From Marinobacter caseinilyticus (GTDB taxonomy: Bacteria > Pseudomonadota > Gammaproteobacteria > Pseudomonadales > Oleiphilaceae): 64,000 nt of DNA. The DNA lies in assembly GCF_011074955.1 (NCBI RefSeq), contig NZ_WUQJ01000022.1, positions 1-64,000 of the forward strand, given 5' to 3'. Position 1 is the first letter of the stretch. Each line of letters begins with the position of its first letter. The translations under genes and the position numbers were made by a program. Positions 27,099 to 36,722 of the stretch are shown here, piece after piece. The notes under the pieces are model-generated. The model saw only the letters and a list, made by a program, of their open reading frames with translations, made no database searches and was not told the origin of the DNA.

Positions 27099-27211
27099 TC
27101 ATCCCCAGTTAGGTCCTGTGGACGCTTCCTGAAGATCCACAGGCCGTTCTAAAGGCTGTTGCCAGCCTGGCAATTCAACCAATGAATGCTCACCTATTAA
27201 TAGGTCATGTG

Positions 27212-27841
27212 ATGAAAAGCACACACACGCTTGCGGTCTTTCTGTCCATCGCCCTGCTCCCTTCACTGGGTTTTGCTGAGAATATTTTGAAATTGGACGA
27301 GGGGGTCAATCTATTTGCTATCAATGGTAGAGAACTACCCAAAGGCAGTGGCTTTTTTTCCACCAAGGGCGAATTCTCCCTTTCAGAGGGAACCAACCAG
27401 ATTCTGGTCTCCTATACAGCTGAAATTAAGAATGGCAACAGCGATGAATTGGAAGAAAGTGAGCTCTCAGTCATCACATTTACGGCATCCGATCAACCGA
27501 TAACAATCAGTGCCCCCGGAATCTCCAGCTCAAGACAGATAGAAGCGTTCAACAATCAACGGAACTGGAGCCTGACGACCCCCGATAATGCTCCCATCCG
27601 CTACACTGCAAACCTGCTTCCGCTGCAGGGGTTTCGCCTCGGCGTAGACTATGAAAAAGAACTCAGCGAGTTTAATCAGACCCCGGCTGCTGCGGCAATC
27701 CCGCCAACAGAAACTACGGCACTGCCCACCGAAACGATCAATGCCCACGACACAGAGCAGACTGTTATTCTGAAAATGTTGCAACACTGGTACAAACTGG
27801 CATCGCCGGCAACGCAGGAAACGTTCAAAGCCTCCCTGTGA
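27212..27841 (+). CDS. DUF2057 (YccT-like) periplasmic protein
   Basis: 209 residues with a signal peptide (LAVFLSIALLPSLGFA) and the DUF2057 layout: LKLDEGVNLFAINGRELP, then an Ig-like beta region with TNQILVSYTAEIK. The Pro/Thr-rich linker near residue 165 and the C-terminal helix (TVILKMLQHWYKLASPATQE) also fit. The function of the family is unknown; YccT affects curli in E. coli. ATG 27212 is preferred to 27182 because it places the signal peptide at the N-terminus. Confidence 0.8.
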   Translation: MKSTHTLAVFLSIALLPSLGFAENILKLDEGVNLFAINGRELPKGSGFFSTKGEFSLSEGTNQILVSYTAEIKNGNSDELEESELSVITFTASDQPITISAPGISSSRQIEAFNNQRNWSLTTPDNAPIRYTANLLPLQGFRLGVDYEKELSEFNQTPAAAAIPPTETTALPTETINAHDTEQTVILKMLQHWYKLASPATQETFKASL

Positions 27842-28035
27842 GGTCCAGACTGACGGCTTCCCCCTCCTCCCCAATAAAAAATTGTCCCCGTTCTGCTCGG
27901 CGCCCAGGGCAATATCATGCCAAATTTTTCTCAAGCCGCGGCCGAGCCGTTGCGAAAAGGGGTGTGGAAAGTGGGGCGTTGAAGAGTGGCAGTTAAAGGG
28001 TGGTCCTGGAAGAGCGCTTGTCGCAGGGCGACAGG

Positions 28036-28533
28036 CTATTGCTTGATCAGTGCCATGCCGCCGGGGCCCTCGATGCCCAGCCGGTCCCGACTCTCGAACA
28101 GGGCTTTCCGGGTGAACGCGCCGTTCTCGTAACGCAGTACCAGGGTGTAGGCTGGCAGGTTCTCCCCTTCGTGACTGCCCATCCAGACCGGGCCGGGGTA
28201 GCGCGTCACGCGCAACTGGCCGTCTTTTACCAGCAGTCCCCAGGTCAACCGTCGCGGGCCACCGCCTGCGCCGATCGCCTCGGTGGTGACGGTGCCGTCC
28301 GCCCGCAGGGTCAGCCGGCGCTCAAACTCCTTGAAAAACTCCGCCGGCTTCAGCCAATAGGTGCCCAACAATGCCGCGGGCACGTCCGTGCTGACCACCA
28401 CCGCCTGGCCGTCATGGGCAAAGGTCATGGTGGTACTGACGGCACGGGCACTGATCACCTCCGCACCCGCAATCTGGGTGACCAACAGCAGGGCCAGCAT
28501 CACCAGCCGGCGACTCAGGGTACTGGGCAGCAT
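28036..28533 (-). CDS. Secreted protein of unknown function
   Basis: 165 residues, not recognised with certainty. A signal peptide (RRLVMLALLLVTQIAGA) is followed by a beta-rich domain (TLRADGTVTTEAIGAGGGPR; AYTLVLRYENGAFTRKALF) that resembles DUF6134/DUF3108-like periplasmic proteins. ATG 28533 follows GGAGGAAGAGGC, a very good ribosome site; the frame opens earlier at 28605 without one. Monocistronic, between the DUF2057 gene and a BamE-like lipoprotein gene. Confidence 0.7.
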   Translation of the reverse strand: MLPSTLSRRLVMLALLLVTQIAGAEVISARAVSTTMTFAHDGQAVVVSTDVPAALLGTYWLKPAEFFKEFERRLTLRADGTVTTEAIGAGGGPRRLTWGLLVKDGQLRVTRYPGPVWMGSHEGENLPAYTLVLRYENGAFTRKALFESRDRLGIEGPGGMALIKQ

Positions 28534-28671
28534 GCCTCTTCCTCCCATCCGTTCGGATCCCTTGACCCCTGCCGCTGTCCGGCCCGCTGAGCGAATGTGA
28601 CACACTTCAGACCCGGGAATCCCGCCATTGGCCGGTAGGCACTGACCCGCGCGGACGGAGTGGGCCGAGGC

Positions 28672-28986
28672 TTACTCGTTGGTGGTGTTGTAAACGTAGG
28701 AGGCAACTTTGCCGTTGGCATCGAAACGCACCACCAAGTCGGTTGTTTCGTCGTCACCAAACGCAGACCAACGGTATTTGCCATAGGTCCAGGTCCGCAT
28801 GCCATCCTCAATGCCCGTGCGCCAGGGCTCGCCAAACATTGACTGAATCTCGGCGCGGGTGGTTTCGCCAATGCGAATCTGATCCACATTGTGGGTCGCA
28901 AAATCCTTACCCACCGTCGCACAACCTGTCACCAAGACAGTGGTGGCAAGCAATACCGCGGCAATTACTGACTTAACAGATCCCAT
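28672..28986 (-). CDS. SmpA/OmlA (BamE)-like lipoprotein
   Basis: 104 residues with a lipoprotein signal (VIAAVLLATTVLVTGC) and the SmpA/OmlA fold (IRIGETTRAEIQSMFGEPWR; RTWTYGKYRW). It should be lipid-anchored in the outer membrane, facing the periplasm. It is probably not the housekeeping BamE, since small paralogues of this kind are common. AAGAGGGACATC precedes the ATG. Single-gene unit, divergent from the following miniprotein. Confidence 0.85.
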   Translation of the reverse strand: MGSVKSVIAAVLLATTVLVTGCATVGKDFATHNVDQIRIGETTRAEIQSMFGEPWRTGIEDGMRTWTYGKYRWSAFGDDETTDLVVRFDANGKVASYVYNTTNE

Positions 28987-29275
28987 GATGTCCCTCTTTC
29001 GTTGGTGTGACCGTCATTATCATACGGGTTATGACTCGCAAATAAATTACAGTCTGGACACCGGTTACTCAGACGCCAGTCAGTCCACCGGTGTAAAAAA
29101 ACGCTTACCGGTGTATAGCTTTTTAACGCTTCCCCGCGGCCTCGCACCGCTGGCGCCGTCAGATTACTTTACAGCCGGCAAGTGGTCACTTTATAACCAA
29201 CTGTTTATCGGTCGAAAATTTTAAGGCGCGAATTTTGCAGATCATTGAGTAGACCCACCCCCAAGGATGATAACC

Positions 29276-29437
29276 ATGAACAGACTAGCGCTGTTTTTCT
29301 TCACCACACTGGCTTCCGCCGGCGCCATGGCAGGCGTGGTGGTACCCGAACCCATACCAATTCCCGAGCCGGGCATGATTGGCTTGTTCGCGACGGCGGG
29401 TGTTGCTTTATTTTTGCTGAAAAAATTCAAAAAATAA
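29276..29437 (+). CDS. PEP-CTERM-like miniprotein (53 residues)
   Basis: It starts with MNRLALFFFTTLASAGAMA, a signal peptide. VVVPEP and IPIPEPGMIGLFATAG follow, and the chain ends in ALFLLKKFKK, which reads as a PEP-x motif, one membrane helix and a basic tail. This is the sorting signal recognised by exosortases, but here almost no mature domain separates it from the signal peptide. CAAGGATGATAACC gives a good ribosome site. No exosortase is in the window. It may be a tiny surface anchor, a decayed larger protein, or a peptide with its own role. The next gene starts 66 bases later. Confidence 0.65.
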   Translation: MNRLALFFFTTLASAGAMAGVVVPEPIPIPEPGMIGLFATAGVALFLLKKFKK

Positions 29438-29503
29438 CCCATTGCGGAAACATCGGTCGGCAGGGACGCCCGCTGACTCAGATCAGACACGGCTAGGTTG
29501 CGC

Positions 29504-30289
29504 ATGCAGTGGTATGAGGTTGTTTATCTCAGTGTGATCCCGCTGGTTGTTCTCGCCGAGAATCGGTTCGCCCGAATCGATCTGTCCGAGGACCGGTATG
29601 ACCGCTGGCTGAACAATGTCGGATTTGGCTGTCTCAATGAATTGATCCGGTTCACCGTGCCGGTGCTCTTGTCAGCGTTGCTGACAAGCGCCCACGCTGA
29701 AACCGTTTCTGACCGGTGGCCACCCATTATCGGCGCTGTGGCGGCATTCCTGCTGATGGATTTTGGCTTTTATTGGTTGCATCGGATCAACCACCGGGTG
29801 CGGTTGCTGTGGCAATTTCACCGCACCCATCACTCGGACCTGAACCTGGACGCCTCCACCACCTTTCGCCATCATCCCGGCGAGTTCGTGCTCAATCTCG
29901 CGATCGTGGCTCTGGCGACGGCCGGACTCGGCCTGACGGTCGCGCAAATCCTCCCGACGCTTGTGGTCATGCGCTTTGTCGAACTGTTCGCCCACAGCAA
30001 TCTGCGAATCAACCCACAACTTGATGCCTGGCTGGCCACGGTCATTGTGACTCCCCGCGTTCACCAGATTCATCATTCCGACTTTCAGCCTGAAACGGAC
30101 AGCAATTATGGTCAGGCGCTGACCTGGTGGGACCGGTGGTTTGGCACGTTCACTTCCCCCCACATTCAGCCGCAACCCCGTCGCTTTGGTCTCGCGGATT
30201 GTCGTTCTGCCGACGACCAGCGCTGGCTGTCCTTGCTGGTCCAGCCGTTTCAGCGCGCGTCCATCAGCCGCACGGTGGCCGACGAATGA
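29504..30289 (+). CDS. Sterol desaturase / fatty-acid hydroxylase superfamily protein
   Basis: 261 residues, an integral membrane di-iron enzyme. Helices alternate with the histidine clusters WLHRINH, QFHRTHHSD and HQIHHSDF, plus ASTTFRHHPGE, which together ligate iron in this superfamily. It probably hydroxylates or desaturates a lipid; the substrate is unknown. ATG 29504 is used; TTG 29498 is two codons earlier. Close spacing to the PEP-CTERM-like gene may mean cotranscription. Confidence 0.9.
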   Translation: MQWYEVVYLSVIPLVVLAENRFARIDLSEDRYDRWLNNVGFGCLNELIRFTVPVLLSALLTSAHAETVSDRWPPIIGAVAAFLLMDFGFYWLHRINHRVRLLWQFHRTHHSDLNLDASTTFRHHPGEFVLNLAIVALATAGLGLTVAQILPTLVVMRFVELFAHSNLRINPQLDAWLATVIVTPRVHQIHHSDFQPETDSNYGQALTWWDRWFGTFTSPHIQPQPRRFGLADCRSADDQRWLSLLVQPFQRASISRTVADE

Positions 30290-30473
30290 GAGTGTGCGGC
30301 TATGCGTCCTTTGCCAAGGGAACGCAGTCCACAATGCCTTATCACCACCGGTGCCCCGGGGCCGTTCCGATCAAGCGCGGCCGTCATTCTGTAACGCTCC
30401 CGTTTCGCAAGGCAGCATCACGACGGATGCCCCTGCTATACTGGCGGACACTCAAAGCGAATACCGGCCATTG

Positions 30474-31472
30474 ATGACACCTGCCCACAAACCCAAAGCC
30501 AAAGGCCTGCACCCACGCAACGCCCATCGTGAACGCTACGATTTCACCGCGCTGATCAATACCAGTCCCGAGCTCGCGCCCGCCGTGCATCGCAACCGCT
30601 TTGACGATCTGTCAATCAATTTTGCCGACCCCACCTCGGTGAAGTTGCTCAATCAGGCGTTATTGAAACACTTTTACCGCATCCGATACTGGGATATCCC
30701 CGACCACTACCTGTGTCCGCCCATACCCGGGCGCGCCGACTATCTGCACTACCTTGCCGACTTACTCGCCAGTACGCCCGGCAACCCCCGGCGTGGCCAG
30801 GTGCCCACCGGCAAGCAGATTGCTGCTCTGGATGTTGGCATGGGGGCCAATTGCGTCTATCCGATCATCGGGTCGCAGGTGTACGGCTGGCGCTTTGTCG
30901 GCTCGGATATAGACCCGGTGGCAATCGCGGCGGCCAATACCCTCGTGGGCCACAACCCGGCGCTGGACGGTCACCTTCACGGCCGACTGCAAACCGCTCC
31001 ATCGTGCCTGTTCAATCGCATCATTGGTGACGACGAACAGTTTGATGTGACCCTGTGCAATCCCCCCTTCCATGGCTCGCTGGCAGAGGCGGCGGCGGGT
31101 TCCGAGCGCAAGGTGAAGAACCTCGCCGCCAGCGCGTCCCGGAAAGGCAACCGCCGCAAGGCACCCGGCAAGACGCCGCTGAATTTTGGGGGGCAGAGTG
31201 CGGAATTGTGGTGCCCGGGTGGCGAAGCCGGCTTTATCAACCGCATGGTCAGGGAAAGCATCGGGTATGCCCGCCAGTGCCTCTGGTTCAGCACACTGGT
31301 GTCGAAAAAAGACAACTTGCCCACGCTTTACAAGGCGTTGGAAGCCGCTTCAGCCAGTGACGTGAAAACCATCACCATGGCGCAGGGCCAGAAAATCACG
31401 CGCATCGTTGCGTGGACGTTTTTGTCCCGCCAGGCCCAGATTGCGTGGTGTCGCGACCGCTGGTCAGAATAA
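30474..31472 (+). CDS. rlmF: 23S rRNA (adenine(1618)-N6)-methyltransferase RlmF
   Basis: 332 residues. It methylates A1618 of 23S rRNA using S-adenosylmethionine. Recognisable parts are the N-terminal GLHPRNAHRERYDFTALI, YWDIPDHYLCPPIPGRADY, the SAM-binding ALDVGMGANCVYPIIG, the catalytic CNPPFHGSLAEA and the late GGQSAELWCPGGEAGFINRM. Length is normal for RlmF. The ATG at 30474 starts the conserved region; the frame is open 111 codons further upstream without homologous content. Confidence 0.95.
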   Translation: MTPAHKPKAKGLHPRNAHRERYDFTALINTSPELAPAVHRNRFDDLSINFADPTSVKLLNQALLKHFYRIRYWDIPDHYLCPPIPGRADYLHYLADLLASTPGNPRRGQVPTGKQIAALDVGMGANCVYPIIGSQVYGWRFVGSDIDPVAIAAANTLVGHNPALDGHLHGRLQTAPSCLFNRIIGDDEQFDVTLCNPPFHGSLAEAAAGSERKVKNLAASASRKGNRRKAPGKTPLNFGGQSAELWCPGGEAGFINRMVRESIGYARQCLWFSTLVSKKDNLPTLYKALEAASASDVKTITMAQGQKITRIVAWTFLSRQAQIAWCRDRWSE

Positions 31473-31486
31473 GGCGCGCCATAGGT

Positions 31487-32308
31487 TTAATCCGGCGCGA
31501 TGGGTGGTTGGCGCGCCAAAATACGCTTCACCAGCCGATTCATCACCGCGAAAAAAGGGCCGGGCAAATAGCGGGCGACACCGGCGGTGAGTTTGGCGCT
31601 GTGGCCAGGGATGATCATCCATCGGCCCGCGTCCAGGCCCGCAACCATTTGATCGCAAGCGACATCAGTGTCCAGCGAGCCGGCGAATTGCTTTAATTCC
31701 AGCGAGACCGGGTTACCGTGCAGGCGTTCATCGGCCACCATCGGTGTGTCCACTTCAGGCGGACAGATGCAGCTGAGATGGATGCCCAGGGGTTCGTATT
31801 CGTAACGCAAGGTGGTCGCCAGACCCACCACCCCAAATTTGGAAGCACCATAGGCAGAGTATCCGTAATTGCTGATCAGGCCGGCCAGGGACGCGACCAG
31901 GGCCAACCGACCGCCCGGCTGCAGCGTGGGCAACACCGCGGCGGCAAACTGGAAACTGCCGTTGAGGTTGATGCCGACGACGCGCCGGAACTCGGCCGCC
32001 GTGGTATCGCTGAACGCCTTATTGAGTGCAACGCCGGCGGAGTTGATCGCCAGGTCGGGCGCACCGAAGGCCGCCACCGCGGCTGTCACCGCATGCCCCA
32101 GCGCCAACTCGTCCGAGACGTCCGCCGGTAAGAATTGCCAGGCTGCGCCACCGGTTCGGGCGGCCGCCTCCAACGTTGTCCGCCGGTCATCACTGAGCAT
32201 CAGGTCCAGCACACTGACCGCGGCACCGCGCTTCAGATAGCGCAATGCCAACCCGAGACCCAGCCCGCTGCCCGCACCCGTAATCATTACGTGGTTCAAT
32301 GGCTTCAT
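31487..32308 (-). CDS. SDR family oxidoreductase
   Basis: 273 residues. Classical SDR signature: TGAGSGLGLGLALRY cofactor loop, NSAGVALNK, the Ser in LVASLAGLISN and YSAYGASKFGVVGL with the catalytic Tyr and Lys. The C-terminal extension (YLPGPFFAVMNRLVKRIL) is hydrophobic and may touch the membrane. Substrate unknown. It lies tail to tail with rlmF, with 14 bases between them. Confidence 0.92.
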   Translation of the reverse strand: MKPLNHVMITGAGSGLGLGLALRYLKRGAAVSVLDLMLSDDRRTTLEAAARTGGAAWQFLPADVSDELALGHAVTAAVAAFGAPDLAINSAGVALNKAFSDTTAAEFRRVVGINLNGSFQFAAAVLPTLQPGGRLALVASLAGLISNYGYSAYGASKFGVVGLATTLRYEYEPLGIHLSCICPPEVDTPMVADERLHGNPVSLELKQFAGSLDTDVACDQMVAGLDAGRWMIIPGHSAKLTAGVARYLPGPFFAVMNRLVKRILARQPPIAPD

Positions 32309-32461
32309 TCGTCACTCCCCTCAATGGCCTGGCGATGGTACGGGCTGACAACGGTCCCTGCTCCGTCACGACCGCCATCATGCCCACTTCGAGCGGATGG
32401 CACCGGGTACACCCTGGCATGTTTGACCGCGCACTGCAGTGAAGTGGCGCAACTCCCGGGA

Positions 32462-33073
32462 TCAGGCGGCCGTCACACCATTGGCAAACACCACGGGATA
32501 CAGGGAGGCCAGCAATAACAGCGCCATCGCCACATTGAACCGTCGCAGTCGTTGTGGGTTGGTCAGCACCCGCTGCATCTGTTGTCCCAACAGCGTCCAG
32601 GTGCTTACCGACGGCATGTTGATCAGCCCGAAAATGACGGCCACCAACACAATGGCGCCAAATTCCCGTGACGGTGAATAGACGCTCACGGCGGTCAGTG
32701 CCATGGCCCAGGCCTTGGGGTTTACCCACTGAAACAGCGCGGCCTGCAGGAAGGTGAATGGCGTGCCAACCTGTTCAACCTGGTCCGGCGGCGCAGAGGT
32801 TGCAATCTTCCACGCCAGAAACAGCAGGTACACCACACTGAGCACCATCAGCACGGTATAGCTGACCGGGTAAGCCTGAAACACCTGCACCAGGCCCAAC
32901 CCGACCAGCACCACCATAACGACAAACCCAACACCGATGCCCAGCATATGGGGGAGCGTGCGCCGGAATCCGAAATTGGCACCGGATGCCATCAACATCA
33001 GATTGTTCGGCCCCGGTGTGATTGAGGTGACGAAAGCAAACGCCATGAGCGCCATCAACAGATCAAGCGTCAC
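32462..33073 (-). CDS. LysE-family amino-acid exporter
   Basis: 203 residues with six hydrophobic helices. The family motif SITPGPNNLMLMASG follows helix 1, and FLQAALFQWVNPKAWAMAL is the second conserved region. This is the RhtB/LysE type, which exports amino acids or homoserine lactones. The GTG start at 33073 is preceded by GGGAGTGACC; no upstream ATG is in frame. The gene stands alone. Confidence 0.92.
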   Translation of the reverse strand: MTLDLLMALMAFAFVTSITPGPNNLMLMASGANFGFRRTLPHMLGIGVGFVVMVVLVGLGLVQVFQAYPVSYTVLMVLSVVYLLFLAWKIATSAPPDQVEQVGTPFTFLQAALFQWVNPKAWAMALTAVSVYSPSREFGAIVLVAVIFGLINMPSVSTWTLLGQQMQRVLTNPQRLRRFNVAMALLLLASLYPVVFANGVTAA

Positions 33074-33265
33074 TGCAGGTCACTCCCGGGAGGCTCTGGG
33101 TTGGCAAGTGCGGGTTGGCGAGACTGGACTGATCGATTGGCACTGGCACAACTCCCGGACGTGAAGGCTCGAGACCCCAGCTTTACAGAGTTGGGGGCAG
33201 CCGCACAGACACAGTTGGTCACCCACACCACCGGTACAGATGCCCAAAAGCCTTCCGATATGGTA

Positions 33266-34012
33266 TCAGCCCGTCAGCTCGCTCAACAGCCCTCGCAGAC
33301 GGCTCATGCCGGCCACCACTTGCGCAGGATCGCCCTTCAGGCTCAGCTCCACCTCGCGCCGGCCGTCGGCATTGGGCAGGCAGGCCAGACGCAAATCCGG
33401 ATATTCCGACAGCAGCAATTCCATCAGCGGAATCAACGGCCCCTCGGACGTATTGGTTAACACCAGGGTCTGACTCACAGTGCGGTTAGGTGCCTGTAAA
33501 TCGGCGTAATCATGGTCCAGCACCCACTCCACCATCGGCCAGGCCATTCGGGGAAAGCCCGGCACAAAATGATGGCGATGGATGGCGAAACCGGGAATGC
33601 CATTGCTCGGATTGGGGATGATGCGGCTACCAACGGGGAACTCCCCCATGCGCAGGTGCAAGGGGTTCAACCGTGACCCGAGTCGGGAGCGGATTTCGGC
33701 CTCGGCTTCGGGGTGCAGGGCCAAGTCCACCCCCAGGGCTGCAGCCGCGCACTGGCGTGTCAGGTCGTCCGGGGTTGCGCCGATACCGCCAAAGCTGAAC
33801 ACCACATCCGGGCAGGCAAAGGTTTGCGTGAGCGTGTGGGTGATCAGGTCGCCCTCATCGGCAATCGTGCGCACCCAGGACAATGCCAGGCCGCGCTCTT
33901 CAAATCGCGGAATCATCGCCGCCAGGTGGGCATCCTGCTTACGGCCGTTCAACAGTTCGTCACCGATGAGAATGAGACCGAAACGGGGTATGGGTGTGGT
34001 GGTCATTATCAC
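33266..34012 (-). CDS. CinA-like molybdopterin-binding domain protein
   Basis: 248 residues with the MoCF-biosynthesis fold of the CinA N-terminal domain (FGLILIGDELLNGRKQDAHL; DVVFSFGGIGATPDDLTRQ; PGFPRMAWPMVEWVL). The C-terminal pyridine-nucleotide amidase domain of full CinA is absent, which is usual for the short form found in many proteobacteria. In CinA proteins this domain acts as an ADP-ribose pyrophosphatase; whether this short one does so is unknown. GGAGTGATA precedes the start. Confidence 0.88.
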   Translation of the reverse strand: MIMTTTPIPRFGLILIGDELLNGRKQDAHLAAMIPRFEERGLALSWVRTIADEGDLITHTLTQTFACPDVVFSFGGIGATPDDLTRQCAAAALGVDLALHPEAEAEIRSRLGSRLNPLHLRMGEFPVGSRIIPNPSNGIPGFAIHRHHFVPGFPRMAWPMVEWVLDHDYADLQAPNRTVSQTLVLTNTSEGPLIPLMELLLSEYPDLRLACLPNADGRREVELSLKGDPAQVVAGMSRLRGLLSELTG

Positions 34013-34151
34013 TCCTGAATGAGTCCTGCATCAGTGCTGCGCGACGCTGGCACGAGGTTCAAGTATTGGCATAATTAAAACACCCTGCCATCAAATCTGA
34101 CATAAACTGATGCTGGTGCAGCGTTGCCTGCGGATCAATAAGGAACAGTGT

Positions 34152-35330
34152 ATGCGACAGAGCCCGGAAATAACGGTGTTGGCTCAACAGATCAAAGACC
34201 TTTCACCCACCGAGGCCGCTGAAACACTGGCCAGGCTGCCTCCGGACGATATTCAGTTCATCCTCTCGCGCCTGCCCATTGAACACGCGATGTCCGTTGC
34301 CTCCCACCTGGCCGAAAGCGCCAGTTCGGAAGACATTGCCACCAAGGCCGTGATCTCGGGCCTGGAGGAAACCATCGGTGAATTGATGACGCCCGCACCG
34401 GCCATTCTGGACGCCGCTTCCACGGTGGCCGAAACGCTGGCCTTTTTGGTGAAAAGTGCCGAGATGTCCGAGATCAGTTACATCTTCGCCACCGACGCCG
34501 ACCGTCTGGTGGGCGTTGTCGGGATGCGGGACCTGCTGCTGGCCAAACCGTCGGAAGTTCTCGCCGACATCATGGTGACCGAGCCATTTTCCTTTACCGT
34601 CGACACCCCCATTTCGGACGCGGTCTCCGAGGTGCTTTACCGACACTACCCGATGTATCCGGTGGTGGACGACAATCAGCGCGTCGTCGGCGTGGTACGC
34701 AGCTGGAAGCTGTACGAGCGCATTGCCACCGAGCTCAGCAGCCAGGCCGGCGCCCAGTACGGGGTGGCCAGGGAGGAACAGCTTACTACCTCGGTGCTGG
34801 CCTCGTTCCGGATGCGGCACCCCTGGTTGCTGGTTAACCTGTTTACCGCGTTCGCAGCCGCCTTTGTGGTGAGTATCTTCGAAGACACCATCACCCAGGT
34901 GGTGGCACTGGCGGTCTTTCTGCCGGTATTGGCTGGCCAGAGCGGTAATACCGGCTGCCAGGCGTTGGCGATTACGCTGCGCGGCATCACCCTGGGCCAG
35001 ATGCAGGATTACCCGGTCCGCAAACTGGTGCGCAAGGAAATTCTGTTAGGCGCACTCAATGGTGCCATCGTCGGCCTGGTCGCCGGCTTGGCCATGTTTG
35101 CCTATGCCCTGGCGACGGACTCCTCCGAGCCTTTATTGCTGGGCTTGGTCATCCTCATCGCCATGACCGGTGCCTGCATCGGCAGTGGCATCTTCGGGGT
35201 GATGGTGCCCCTGACCCTGAAACGCTTCGGCGCCGACCCCGCCACCGCCAGCAGCATTTTCCTGACCACGTTTACCGACATTATCGGTATGGGACTGATG
35301 CTGTTCCTGGCCACCGCCGTGATTCTGTAA
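34152..35330 (+). CDS. mgtE: MgtE-type magnesium transporter
   Basis: 392 residues. Cytoplasmic N-terminal domain (LARLPPDDIQFILSRLP), tandem CBS domains (LVGVVGMRDLLLA; YPVVDDNQRVVGVV), then five membrane helices with the pore signature PVLAGQSGNTGCQALAI and LKRFGADPATASSIF. It imports Mg2+ (and possibly Co2+) with gating by the CBS domains. ATG 34152 follows AAGGAACAGTGT. The protein is a little shorter than canonical MgtE (about 450) because its N-terminal domain is reduced. Confidence 0.93.
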   Translation: MRQSPEITVLAQQIKDLSPTEAAETLARLPPDDIQFILSRLPIEHAMSVASHLAESASSEDIATKAVISGLEETIGELMTPAPAILDAASTVAETLAFLVKSAEMSEISYIFATDADRLVGVVGMRDLLLAKPSEVLADIMVTEPFSFTVDTPISDAVSEVLYRHYPMYPVVDDNQRVVGVVRSWKLYERIATELSSQAGAQYGVAREEQLTTSVLASFRMRHPWLLVNLFTAFAAAFVVSIFEDTITQVVALAVFLPVLAGQSGNTGCQALAITLRGITLGQMQDYPVRKLVRKEILLGALNGAIVGLVAGLAMFAYALATDSSEPLLLGLVILIAMTGACIGSGIFGVMVPLTLKRFGADPATASSIFLTTFTDIIGMGLMLFLATAVIL

Positions 35331-35339
35331 TCATGGGGG

Positions 35340-36722
35340 CTAGCACTCGATGAAGTTGACTGCGAGCCCGCCGCGGGAGGTTTCCTTGTATTTATCCAGC
35401 ATGTCCTTGCCGGTTTCCCGCATGGTGTGCAGCGCTTTGTCCAACGACACAAAGTGCTCGCCGTTGCCGCGCATGGCCATAATCGCGGCGTTGATGGCTT
35501 TCGCAGAGGCGATGGCATTGCGCTCGATACAGGGCACCTGAACCAGCCCGGCGATCGGGTCGCAGGTCATGCCAAGGTGGTGCTCCAGGCCAATTTCCGC
35601 GGCGTTCTCGATCTGGCCCGGGCTGCCGCCGGTGGCGGCCGCCAGACCTGCGGCGGCCATGGCGCACGCGGAGCCCACCTCACCCTGGCAGCCGACTTCG
35701 GCACCGGAAATGGACGCGTTTTCCTTGAACAGAATCCCGATGGCGCCGGCGGTCAGCATGAAACGAATGATGCCTGCCTCATCGGCGCCAGGGCAGAACT
35801 CCCGGTAATAATGCATAACCGCCGGAATAATACCGGCCGCCCCGTTGGTCGGCGCCGTCACCACCCGGCCACCGGCGGCGTTCTCCTCATTCACTGCCAG
35901 GGCGTACAGATTCACCCAATCAAGAGCGCCCAGACTGGGCGAGATCAGATCAACCCGGGTCTTGTCGTTCAGTGACCGGTACAGCAACGCCGCCCGACGC
36001 TTGACGTTAAGTCCACCGGGCAGGATGCCCTCGTGGTGAATACCCGCCTGCACGCACTCGCGCATGGCCTGCCACAACCTGAGCAGCCCTGTTCGAATGT
36101 CCGCTTCCGTCCGCCAGGCCTGCTCATTCGCCCACATGATGTCAGCAATGGACAGACCATGATCGGCGCACTGCTGCAGCAGTGCCCGGCCACTGTTAAA
36201 CGGATACGTCAGGGCGGTGTTATCCGCCACCACCGGGTCGGCTTCTTTGGCCTGGTCATCCACCACAAAGCCGCCCCCGACCGAATAGCAGGTTTTTTCA
36301 TGCAGCGTCTGTCCGGCCTCATCAAACGCCGTGTAGGTCATACCATTGGGATGAAAGGGCAGCACCTGGTCGGGGTGATACACCACATCGGTACTCGTCA
36401 CGAAGCCAATGGCATGGTCGCCGCCCAGATTCAGGGTGTTGGAGGCATTGATCGCCGCCATCCGGGGCGCTATGGCCTCGGGGTCGATTTCGTCGGGCTT
36501 GTGGCCTTCCAGACCGAGGACCACGGCAGGGCCGGTCCCGTGGCCCTCGCCGGTGGCGCCCAGAGAGCCGTACAGGTCTACCCGAACTCGAGCCACCTTG
36601 TGCTTATGACCCTCCGCTGCCAACTGGTCGACAAACCGACAGGCCGCTTTCATCGGACCAACCGTGTGAGAGCTGGACGGGCCAATGCCGATGGTGAACA
36701 TGTCGAACAGGCTGGTGGCCAT
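35340..36722 (-). CDS. sdaA: L-serine ammonia-lyase (L-serine dehydratase), iron-sulfur type
   Basis: 460 residues, single-chain SdaA/SdaB type. It converts L-serine to pyruvate and ammonia using a [4Fe-4S] cluster. Recognisable parts are the N-terminal [20 protein letters not shown] (beta domain), [33 protein letters not shown] and [17 protein letters not shown], which holds cluster Cys residues. The last residues (VNFIEC) end in the Cys that coordinates the cluster as an internal tail in this family. AAGGAGCTACGCAG precedes the ATG. Confidence 0.95.
   Translation of the reverse strand: MATSLFDMFTIGIGPSSSHTVGPMKAACRFVDQLAAEGHKHKVARVRVDLYGSLGATGEGHGTGPAVVLGLEGHKPDEIDPEAIAPRMAAINASNTLNLGGDHAIGFVTSTDVVYHPDQVLPFHPNGMTYTAFDEAGQTLHEKTCYSVGGGFVVDDQAKEADPVVADNTALTYPFNSGRALLQQCADHGLSIADIMWANEQAWRTEADIRTGLLRLWQAMRECVQAGIHHEGILPGGLNVKRRAALLYRSLNDKTRVDLISPSLGALDWVNLYALAVNEENAAGGRVVTAPTNGAAGIIPAVMHYYREFCPGADEAGIIRFMLTAGAIGILFKENASISGAEVGCQGEVGSACAMAAAGLAAATGGSPGQIENAAEIGLEHHLGMTCDPIAGLVQVPCIERNAIASAKAINAAIMAMRGNGEHFVSLDKALHTMRETGKDMLDKYKETSRGGLAVNFIEC

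Noticed and set aside
28987..29230. Plus-strand open frame between the BamE-like and PEP-CTERM-like genes
   Set aside because: It begins inside the BamE-like gene, has no ribosome site and shows no domain.
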